A stretch of DNA of 7,398 nt from an uncultured Alphaproteobacteria bacterium (GTDB taxonomy: Bacteria; Pseudomonadota; Alphaproteobacteria; RF32; CAG-239): the NCBI GenBank assembly GCA_944391355.1, contig CALXTG010000041.1:1-7398 (forward strand). Direction: 5' to 3'. A model generated the notes under the pieces. That model was not told the origin of the DNA, did no database searches, and saw nothing but the letters and a program-made list of their open reading frames with translations. Of this stretch, positions 1 through 4,644 are shown piece after piece. The first letter of the stretch is position 1. The number at the start of each line of letters is the position of its first letter. A program made the position numbers and the translations under genes.

Positions 1-371
1 CAATCAAATGTTTTACCAAAATTTTGAATATTGACAGCCGGGAGATTCAGGCTTGGATCAGTATCGGTTTTGTTTATCAGAAAATGATGAAATTTAACGA
101 TGCGCTGAAATGCTATAAGAAAGCGCAGATGATCAATAATAACCGTTATCATCATAAATTGTACGACGGTCTGGCCAGTTGTCTGACCAAACTGTCAGAA
201 TTTGACCAGGCGATTGAAGTTTATAAACAGATTTTCCAAAGAGAAGAGGGCAAAAAGAAATGGGATGCCCAGCGGTCGATTAAGTTTGTCAACAAACTGA
301 AGCGCAAAAAAGCCGTCGGTACCTTACAGGAGTTGACGCCGCCGCCTTCGGCTCCGGTCTCGGAAAGTTAA
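1..371 (+). CDS. TPR-repeat protein, 3' part only (5' end outside window)
   Basis: The reading frame is open from the left edge (first full codon at base 3) to TAA at 369-371, giving about 122 visible residues. No ribosome site precedes the in-frame TTG at 24, so the true start lies upstream. The visible part holds the tail of one helical repeat, then a good tetratricopeptide repeat beginning AWISIGFVYQKMMKF and a second beginning YDGLASCLTKLSEF, each with the Trp/Leu-Gly-Tyr-Ala spacing of TPRs. A basic stretch (KKKWDAQRSIKFVNKLKRKK) and a Pro/Ser tail follow. TPR arrays are protein-binding scaffolds. What this one binds cannot be told from the fragment. It converges on the lipoprotein gene and ends inside their shared terminator. 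Confidence 0.8.
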   Translation, partial: IKCFTKILNIDSREIQAWISIGFVYQKMMKFNDALKCYKKAQMINNNRYHHKLYDGLASCLTKLSEFDQAIEVYKQIFQREEGKKKWDAQRSIKFVNKLKRKKAVGTLQELTPPPSAPVSES

Positions 372-406
372 CAAAAAATCCCTCCGTTCGGAGGGATTTT
401 TTGTTA
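369..406. terminator. Bidirectional intrinsic terminator containing both stop codons
   Basis: A perfect 38-bp palindrome. The GC core ATCCCTCCG/CGGAGGGAT (378-386 and 389-397) is flanked by A6 on the left and T6 on the right, so each strand reads a stem followed by a U-run. The outermost triplets are the TAA stop of the plus-strand TPR gene (369-371) and the reversed TAA of the minus-strand lipoprotein gene (404-406). It can therefore terminate both convergent transcripts. Confidence 0.9.
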
Positions 407-973
407 CATACGGCTGCGGATGCGAATGTAATAATCTTTGCTGTACGGCGTCCAGAAATGAAAGCCGAGTTCGCTTAAGAATTCGTAGCGAATGTTTTCA
501 TTATAATAGAAATCATCATCTATTATAAAAGATTTGCCGAAATGATTTACAATCGCATAAACGCCGCGTACGTCGGAACTGACCCGCCAGTAAATATCAC
601 TTTCGTAAATACAAGGCTCAGCCGTGTATTCGAAATGATATTTTGAGGTTTGATTTAAGAAATCAATTTCCTCATGAAGCTGTTCCAGCGGCAGTAAAGT
701 TCTTTCCTGAACATTGGGAGTATTGTTGTTTGCCCCCTCATTAGCCAAGCCGATGACAATAAATTTATTGTCTTTGCTCATGCCGAGAATGAGGTAATCA
801 TAGTTATACTCGGCAAAAACAGATACTTCGCCGCTCAGGGTGTAGCGGGTTTCAACATCTATGTATTCATCTTCATAACGCCAGGGATCCTCATGATCAT
901 GGTTGCAGCAGGAAGAGAACAGGCCCAACCCCATAACTGTTACGAGGATGGCCAGAAATTTTTTGATTTTCAT
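404..973 (-). CDS. Predicted lipoprotein of unknown function, 189 aa
   Basis: The N-terminus is a classic lipoprotein signal: basic MKIKK, a hydrophobic stretch (residues 6-18), then FSSC with the likely lipidated Cys22. The second Cys (23) and a His/Asp-rich NHDHEDPW follow directly. The mature part is acidic and aromatic-rich (many Tyr, Phe, Glu), with alternating hydrophobic segments suggesting a beta-rich fold; I recognise no family. Placement in the inner or outer membrane is not decidable from the sequence. ATG at 973 is chosen because it starts the signal peptide. The leader is AT-rich and shows no Shine-Dalgarno motif, unlike most genes here. It is transcribed divergently from the small membrane protein and convergently with the TPR gene. 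Confidence 0.8.
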   Translation of the reverse strand: MKIKKFLAILVTVMGLGLFSSCCNHDHEDPWRYEDEYIDVETRYTLSGEVSVFAEYNYDYLILGMSKDNKFIVIGLANEGANNNTPNVQERTLLPLEQLHEEIDFLNQTSKYHFEYTAEPCIYESDIYWRVSSDVRGVYAIVNHFGKSFIIDDDFYYNENIRYEFLSELGFHFWTPYSKDYYIRIRSRM

Positions 974-1002
974 ATATTTTATTTTTTAATGATTTAACAA
1001 TA

Positions 1003-1029
1003 ATTATATTATCGCGTTTATATTGTCAT
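1003..1029 (-). promoter_or_regulatory. Candidate sigma70-type promoter for the lipoprotein gene
   Basis: On the minus strand, ATGACA (1029-1024, 5/6 to TTGACA) is followed after 15 bases by a perfect TATAAT (1008-1003). Transcription would start near 996, giving a leader of only about 23 bases. The region is AT-rich, so chance matches are likely. Confidence 0.4.
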
Positions 1030-1071
1030 AAATTTTGTCTAATGTAAATTGAAAAGTGTTCCGCGGAGTAA

Positions 1072-1099
1072 TTGAAATCGTTTTTTTGATGATTATGTT
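1072..1099 (+). promoter_or_regulatory. Candidate sigma70-type promoter for the small membrane protein gene
   Basis: TTGAAA (1072-1077) and TATGTT (1094-1099) are separated by 16 bases, with a T-run in the spacer. The predicted start near 1106 leaves a leader of about 27 bases holding the ribosome site at 1121-1127. This is by consensus match only. Confidence 0.4.
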
Positions 1100-1132
1100 G
1101 TCGGAGAAGGCATAATTAACAAGGAGACGATC

Positions 1133-1405
1133 ATGGGTACTTTTTTGAAATATCTATTCTATTTGATTTTGATTGTTGTCATTTATCTGGTCGGGAAAGG
1201 AATTTTTGAAGGGCAGATTACTGAAACCACGACGGTAGGCGAAGTTGTCGATAACGTTGAAAGCGGAACCAAACGATTGGTAAAAGAAGGTGTTGAGGCA
1301 ACCAAAGATGCCGTTGATGATTATCAGAAAGCGCCGAAAAAAGAAATTGATCTTGAGCCGGGCGCCGGAAAGACGATGGTTAAAACACCGGTACCGGCAG
1401 AGTAA
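1133..1405 (+). CDS. Small single-pass membrane protein, 90 aa, unknown function
   Basis: ATG at 1133 follows a strong ribosome site, AAGGAGA at 1121-1127, with a 5-base gap, which settles the start. Residues 4-21 are strongly hydrophobic (FLKYLFYLILIVVIYLVG) and form one transmembrane helix or an uncleaved signal anchor, with no AxA site or lipobox. The rest is hydrophilic and helix-prone, with alternating charges (VESGTKRLVKEGVEATKDAV), and ends in a Pro-rich tail. That is the look of a small membrane-anchored protein with a soluble helical tail, but I recognise no family. The gene is monocistronic: a divergent gene lies upstream and a convergent gene and terminator downstream. Confidence 0.75.
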   Translation: MGTFLKYLFYLILIVVIYLVGKGIFEGQITETTTVGEVVDNVESGTKRLVKEGVEATKDAVDDYQKAPKKEIDLEPGAGKTMVKTPVPAE

Positions 1406-1443
1406 TTATTATCGTTCGGGTGTGTGAATGTTACGAGCCGGAT

Positions 1444-1481
1444 AAAATAAATTCCGCCGATTTTTCGGCGGAATTTATTTT
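1444..1481. terminator. Bidirectional intrinsic terminator, 17-bp perfect stem
   Basis: AAAATAAATTCCGCCGA (1444-1460) pairs perfectly with TCGGCGGAATTTATTTT (1465-1481) around a TTTT loop. The GC core is TTCCGCCGA/TCGGCGGAA. T-rich tails follow on both strands. It lies between the stop of the small membrane protein (1405) and the stop of the minus-strand secreted protein (1491), so it serves both convergent genes. Confidence 0.85.
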
Positions 1482-1490
1482 TACCGAGGG

Positions 1491-2645
1491 TTAGTTTATA
1501 TCGTCGGGTTTGCTGCCGTCCCAGTCGCCAATTCGGGTAAAATATTTTTTTAATTCTGCGGCTGTTTTCTTCGAGATAGTAATTTCTTGGGTGGTGTCCT
1601 TTGCTTTCCAAATGCCGTTGATTTCCGGATATTGTTCTGAGAAAAAAGCTATTCTGCTTCCTTTGATGAAGGTGTCGTCACTTAACAAGTATGAAACACT
1701 GCTATTGTGCATATTTACAAATATTTCTCCATTACTGTTTACGATAGATCTGACTGTTGTCCATGTAGTCGTTGAGGTAGAAACGTCTATGTAAAGTTTG
1801 CTGTTGATAGTGTTCCTTTGTGCTGTGGAGGTAGTTATTGCAATAGGAACGTTTATTGTCGAATCGTGTACTTTTTGCTCTTTGCAATCCTTTAGAGAAC
1901 TTAAAGAACCATTAAATGACGAATATCTTATATTGCATCCGATTAAGGAACCGTTGATATTTATTTGTCCTTTGTAGCAATTGTTGTTAACGTAACCGGA
2001 AATCAGCGTTCCGTTTATCTCGCCGAGAGCATTAAAGTCTGAGGTCGCTTCCAAAGAGCTTCCGGCGGTGACGGTAGTTGTATTTCCGCTGTTACAGGTA
2101 TTTACGCGGACGGCTTTATTGGCGCCGTCAAATGTTATGTCAGCATTTCCTGAAATATTTTCGGCCTGGATATTGATGAATTTATCGTTTCCGGAAACAC
2201 TGATATCGGCATTGACGATACGAAGGTTTTCGAAGGTGTTGCGTCCGGGGAGGGTAAGCGTCGGTTTATTTTCGCCGAAATTGATAAATTCGATTTTCGG
2301 CTGATCGGCAGTGCCGATGACTTTCAGCCCTTCGGCAAAACGGATGGAAGTTGATTTTCCGGTCATATCGCATTCCAGGCCGCGGCTCAGGTAAATGACG
2401 CCGTCAACCTCTTTAATTGCTTCCAGAAAGTCATCGCAGGTGTAAAAACCGCTGCCGCCGTCCGGGTCAATGCAAAAGGCTTTGTTGCTGTCAAACGGGC
2501 AAAGCAGGGTTTTGCGCCCCGAACATTTTCCGACGTCATCCCGATACCCGAGTTCGGCGCAGCGGGAGGGATTGACGCAGTTTTGCGCATTGGCCGAGGC
2601 GGCAAGGGAAGTTGTCAGCAGCAGGGTTAAAATAATTTTGTTCAT
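1491..2645 (-). CDS. Secreted Cys-containing protein with a beta-helix-like C-terminal part, 384 aa
   Basis: The start chosen is the ATG at 2645, because it begins a clean Sec signal peptide (MNKIILTLLLTTSLAASANA, cleavage after residue 20) and sits behind CGGAGA. A longer in-frame start at 2696 would bury the signal and overlap the upstream gene. Residues 23-92 form a Cys-rich head (C23, 29, 41, 49, 58, 70, 92) with the pattern CAELGY...C...LLCPFD..K.FC, probably disulfide-bonded. From about residue 95 the chain is Asn/Thr/Ser/Ile/Val-rich with short repeating strands (FENLRIVNADISVSGNDKF, INISG-type turns). This suggests, but does not prove, a right-handed parallel beta-helix as in surface adhesins or polysaccharide-active proteins. 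I see no catalytic motif. It is the second gene of an operon, with 2 bases between the upstream stop and its ATG. GC falls sharply towards the C-terminal end. Confidence 0.8.
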   Translation of the reverse strand: MNKIILTLLLTTSLAASANAQNCVNPSRCAELGYRDDVGKCSGRKTLLCPFDSNKAFCIDPDGGSGFYTCDDFLEAIKEVDGVIYLSRGLECDMTGKSTSIRFAEGLKVIGTADQPKIEFINFGENKPTLTLPGRNTFENLRIVNADISVSGNDKFINIQAENISGNADITFDGANKAVRVNTCNSGNTTTVTAGSSLEATSDFNALGEINGTLISGYVNNNCYKGQININGSLIGCNIRYSSFNGSLSSLKDCKEQKVHDSTINVPIAITTSTAQRNTINSKLYIDVSTSTTTWTTVRSIVNSNGEIFVNMHNSSVSYLLSDDTFIKGSRIAFFSEQYPEINGIWKAKDTTQEITISKKTAAELKKYFTRIGDWDGSKPDDIN

Positions 2646-2647
2646 GG

Positions 2648-3392
2648 TTATTCTCCGTTCCAATATTTTTCTTGGTCGATATATCCGGGTTGGCAAACTT
2701 CTCTTTCCGGTTTGCAGCTTGAGTACAGAATTTGCTCGCCGGATTTACATTCTTTGGCGCCGGCGTCGGGGCCGTTGTTACAGGTTATAAATCCTGTGCC
2801 GCAGTTTTGAGGTCTTACCTGATAACGTATATTTCCGTCGCAGTCGATGCACTCCTCAACCAATTCGTAACCGTCTTTAATTTCGGTTTCGGGATAGGCG
2901 GCGCAGGTATTGCAGCAGGCACCGTAATTGTTGTCATAGGAACACCGTTTGGAGGAATCCGGTTTGGTTCCGGCGGGGCATGAATTGGTGTAGTCGGGAT
3001 TTTCAAGTTTGCAGGCACGAGGGATATCCTCGCTGCAAACCGAATATTTGTCGTCGCATTGAGCGCCGGAGCCGAAAGCGGGCAGTTCGCATTTCGTGAA
3101 GCTGTCGGGACAGATACAGGCGGAAAAGAACAAGGAATTTCCCGGACAATAAGAATCCGGCGCGGGAATTTTATAGCCTTTGCAGTGAGTGAGGGGGTAG
3201 GCGGTGCAGTCGGCCGGCTCGGAAAAGTTAAAGTCATTGTTTTGCCAATGGGGCAGAAAATGGGTTTTGGCAATTTGTATAGACTTTGATTCGCCGGGTG
3301 TGTGTCTGTGTGTGAATGTCAAGCGGGAGAGAGGCCGCCTGAACGGCAGCCGCCGGTAACAAAGAAAGCAGAATAAACGCCGTTTTCTTCAT
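2648..3392 (-). CDS. Cys-rich exported protein, reading frame interrupted by a frameshift near a CA tract
   Basis: Two pieces make this gene. The ATG at 3392 follows AAAGGAGA (3401-3408) and starts a good signal peptide (MKKTAFILLSLLPAAAVQA, cleavage about residue 19), but that frame stops at TGA 3236-3234 after 52 codons. The body, 3322 to 2648, is in another frame: 224 codons with 21 cysteines, including PADCTAYPL, RCSYDNNYGACCNTC and VEECIDC. In that frame there is only a TTG with no ribosome site and no signal peptide. A one-base deletion, or gain of one CA unit in 3299-3314, would join them into a protein of about 248 aa. The unusually high Cys content implies a disulfide-rich periplasmic or surface protein, so the signal peptide belongs to it. 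I recognise no named family. It is the first gene of an operon with the 384-aa secreted protein. The present sequence is an off state, a pseudogene or a base-calling error. Confidence 0.65.
3299..3314. repeat. Interrupted CA/TG dinucleotide tract at the frameshift
   Basis: The plus strand reads (TG)3-TC-(TG)4; on the coding minus strand this is (CA)4-GA-(CA)3 followed by CCC. It lies 26-31 codons into the reading frame that starts at 3392, just after the signal peptide. Slippage by one unit changes the frame. Gaining one CA, or losing two, would put the signal peptide in frame with the Cys-rich body. The tract is short for a phase-variable repeat. Confidence 0.6.
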
Positions 3393-3437
3393 AATCTCCG
3401 TCTCCTTTCAACAGTCGAAATCAAAGTCTATGTTTAA

Positions 3438-3466
3438 AGGATAACAAAACTGCTTGTTGGGCTCAA
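3438..3466 (-). promoter_or_regulatory. Candidate promoter of the Cys-rich secreted-protein operon
   Basis: On the minus strand, TTGAGC (3466-3461) is followed after 17 bases by TATCCT (3443-3438), each 4/6 to consensus. The predicted start near 3431 gives a leader of about 39 bases ending in the ribosome site at 3401-3408. The stretch 3393-3540 contains no gene. Confidence 0.35.
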
Positions 3467-3540
3467 TTATAAAGCGGAGGCGTCACGGGGGTATTTTGGA
3501 TTTGTTGTATAAATCCTTAGAAGAAGGGTGTTTTTTGTAT

Positions 3541-3567
3541 AAAAAAAGCACCTCGTAAGAGGTGCTT
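3541..3567 (-). terminator. Intrinsic terminator of the perR-rbr operon
   Basis: On the minus strand the stem AAGCACCTC/GAGGTGCTT (3567-3559 and 3554-3546) closes a TTAC loop and is followed by a T-run (complement of A's at 3545-3541). It lies 10 bases past the rubrerythrin stop. There is no matching T-run in the other direction, so it is one-way. Confidence 0.9.
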
Positions 3568-3577
3568 GGCAGAGGGG

Positions 3578-4117
3578 TTAGAACTGTTCCTGCAGTTCAA
3601 AGAAATAAGCCTGCGGGTGGTCGCAAACCGGGCATTTTTCCGGAGCTTTGGGGCTTTCGACGCGGTGACCGCAGTTAGCGCATTCCCAAATTACTTTGGT
3701 CGGGCGTTCAAAGATTTTGCCTTCGCAGAGAGAATCGAGCAGAGCCTGATATCTTTCTTCGTGGCCTTTTTCAATTTTGGCAACGGCTTCAAACAGATAA
3801 GCGATTTTGGTGAAGCCTTCTTCTTTGGCTTCTTCTGCCATGCGGGCATACATATCGGTCCATTCATAATTTTCGCCGGCAGCCGCATCTTTGAGGTTGG
3901 TCATTGTGTCGGCAACTTCGCCGCCGTGCAGCAGTTTGAACCAGATTTTGGCATGTTCTTTTTCGTTGTTGGCCGTCTGTTCAAATTTGTCGGCAATGAT
4001 GTTGTAGCCTTCTTTTTTGGCTTTGGAAGCATAGTAAGTATATTTGTTGCGGGCCATAGATTCACCGGCAAAAGCTTCCATTAAATTTTTTTCTGTTTTG
4101 CTACCTTTAAGTTCCAT
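3578..4117 (-). CDS. rbr: Rubrerythrin (peroxide-reducing diiron protein), 179 aa
   Basis: Full-length classical rubrerythrin. The N-terminal ferritin-like four-helix domain (about residues 1-135) carries the diiron carboxylates: E19 in EAFAGESMARNKY, the E52-x2-H55 motif, E82/E85 in AGENYEW, and a second E116-x2-H119. The C-terminal rubredoxin-like domain binds one iron through C146-x2-C149 and C162-x2-C165, with the short inter-pair spacing typical of rubrerythrins. The family reduces H2O2 to water in the cytoplasm of anaerobes, taking electrons from rubredoxin or NAD(P)H-linked donors. The start at 4117 has GGAGA upstream. It is 24 bases downstream of perR and probably co-transcribed with it, so peroxide should induce it through PerR. 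All expected ligand residues are visible. Confidence 0.95.
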   Translation of the reverse strand: MELKGSKTEKNLMEAFAGESMARNKYTYYASKAKKEGYNIIADKFEQTANNEKEHAKIWFKLLHGGEVADTMTNLKDAAAGENYEWTDMYARMAEEAKEEGFTKIAYLFEAVAKIEKGHEERYQALLDSLCEGKIFERPTKVIWECANCGHRVESPKAPEKCPVCDHPQAYFFELQEQF

Positions 4118-4141
4118 AATATAAGTCTCCGTAAAATTATC

Positions 4142-4522
4142 TCAGTTTTTATGTTGGCAGGCCGTGCATATCCCTTTGAAAGAGATATCATGGTCCGTAA
4201 TTTCCAGCCCGGTCATGGCAGATACCTTTTGTTCGATATCTTTGGCGACCTCGTAGGGAATATCATAAATCTTATTACATTTAATGCAAACGAAATGATA
4301 GTGATTGTGAATGGTGTGGTCGAAATGCGAGCTTCCGTCCAGCCCTTCAATTTTTTTGATTTTTCCTTGTTCCGCCAGCTGGTTTAAATTGCGATAAACC
4401 GTTGCCAAGCTGATGGTGGGTAATTCTTTTTTCAAAACGGAGTAGATATAATCTGCAGTCGGATGAACCGGATTTTCCTGCAAAGTTTTTAAAATTAATT
4501 CTCTCTGTTTTGAATAGTTCAT
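4142..4522 (-). CDS. perR: PerR-type peroxide-sensing repressor (Fur family), 126 aa
   Basis: Fur-family layout: an N-terminal winged helix (residues 1-65, with the recognition segment TISLATVYRNLNQL) and a C-terminal dimerisation domain. The structural zinc site is complete: C79-x2-C82 and C119-x2-C122. The regulatory metal residues match Bacillus PerR rather than Fur: H20 (in HPTADYIY), D68 (HFDH), H74 and H76 (NHYHF), and D87 (KIYD). In PerR, H2O2 with bound Fe(II) oxidises the His residues and releases DNA. The neighbours support this, with rbr directly downstream and fprA divergent. The upstream region holds a PerR/Fur-like box next to the start, which predicts autoregulation. A plain Fur, or a relative such as Irr or Mur, is less likely given the Asp at both ligand positions. 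The ribosome site is weak (ACGGAAA). Confidence 0.88.
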   Translation of the reverse strand: MNYSKQRELILKTLQENPVHPTADYIYSVLKKELPTISLATVYRNLNQLAEQGKIKKIEGLDGSSHFDHTIHNHYHFVCIKCNKIYDIPYEVAKDIEQKVSAMTGLEITDHDISFKGICTACQHKN

Positions 4523-4540
4523 TACAATTTCCGTTAAAAG

Positions 4541-4555
4541 TAATAATGATTACTG
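4541..4555. promoter_or_regulatory. perR box: Candidate PerR/Fur operator box
   Basis: TAATAATGATTACTG is a 7-1-7 imperfect inverted repeat centred on G4548. It matches 10 of 14 specified positions of the Bacillus PerR box TTATAATNATTATAA. A longer perfect pair, AGTAAT/ATTACT, flanks AATG within 4539-4554. It lies 19 bases upstream of the perR ATG, where the predicted perR transcript begins. It is about 90 bases from the fprA ATG, so control of fprA from this site alone is less certain. Confidence 0.55.
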
Positions 4556-4561
4556 TTATTG

Positions 4562-4588
4562 TTTATAAATAATTTAGCTTCTTGTCAA
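4562..4588 (-). promoter_or_regulatory. Candidate perR-rbr promoter
   Basis: On the minus strand, a perfect TTGACA (4588-4583) is followed after 15 bases by TATAAA (4567-4562); TAAACA two bases further on gives 17-base spacing. Transcription would start near 4555, at the edge of the PerR-like box, so a bound repressor would block it. Confidence 0.5.
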
Positions 4589-4611
4589 TTGGAAAAATAA
4601 TGTTATTTAAT
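4582..4611 (+). promoter_or_regulatory. Candidate fprA promoter sharing its -35 with the perR promoter
   Basis: TTGTCA (4582-4587) and TTTAAT (4606-4611) are 18 bases apart. The -35 overlaps the minus-strand TTGACA in the near-palindrome TTGTCAA. A small perfect inverted repeat, AAATAA-TG-TTATTT (4595-4608), lies in the spacer and could be a second operator. The start would lie near 4618, with the ribosome site AGGAG at 4631-4635. Confidence 0.4.
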
Positions 4612-4644
4612 ATTAGAGGAATTTTATTTGAGGAGCTTAAAATT

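Noticed and set aside
996..1012. Second PerR/Fur-like box upstream of the lipoprotein gene (GATAATATAATTATT on the minus strand)
   Set aside because: The 7-1-7 symmetry is 5/7 in a nearly pure A/T stretch and overlaps the TATAAT; a chance match is likely.
2646..2696. Longer N-terminus for the 384-aa secreted protein (start at 2696)
   Set aside because: It would add basic residues before a complete signal peptide and overlap the upstream gene. CGGAGA sits correctly before 2645.
2815..3273. 152-codon frame in the third minus-strand frame of the Cys-rich gene
   Set aside because: Its Pro/Thr/Ala-rich translation lacks a signal or ribosome site and overlaps the 21-cysteine frame, which has the far better coding character. 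It also does not continue the signal-peptide frame.
3285..3325. Programmed +1 ribosomal frameshift instead of slippage or mutation
   Set aside because: The codons ACC-CGG-CGA after the CA tract include uncommon Arg codons, but I see no stop-codon stimulator, slippery run or clear downstream structure of known type. Repeat-length change or an error is simpler.
3566..4084. 172-codon plus-strand open frame opposite rubrerythrin
   Set aside because: It is fully antisense to a gene with all family ligands, is Phe/Gly-rich as expected of a shadow frame, and has no family resemblance.
4582..4644. Longer N-terminus for the flavodiiron protein (start at 4582)
   Set aside because: It has no ribosome site, overlaps the promoter candidate, and the extra 21 residues are foreign to the family; AGGAG precedes 4645.
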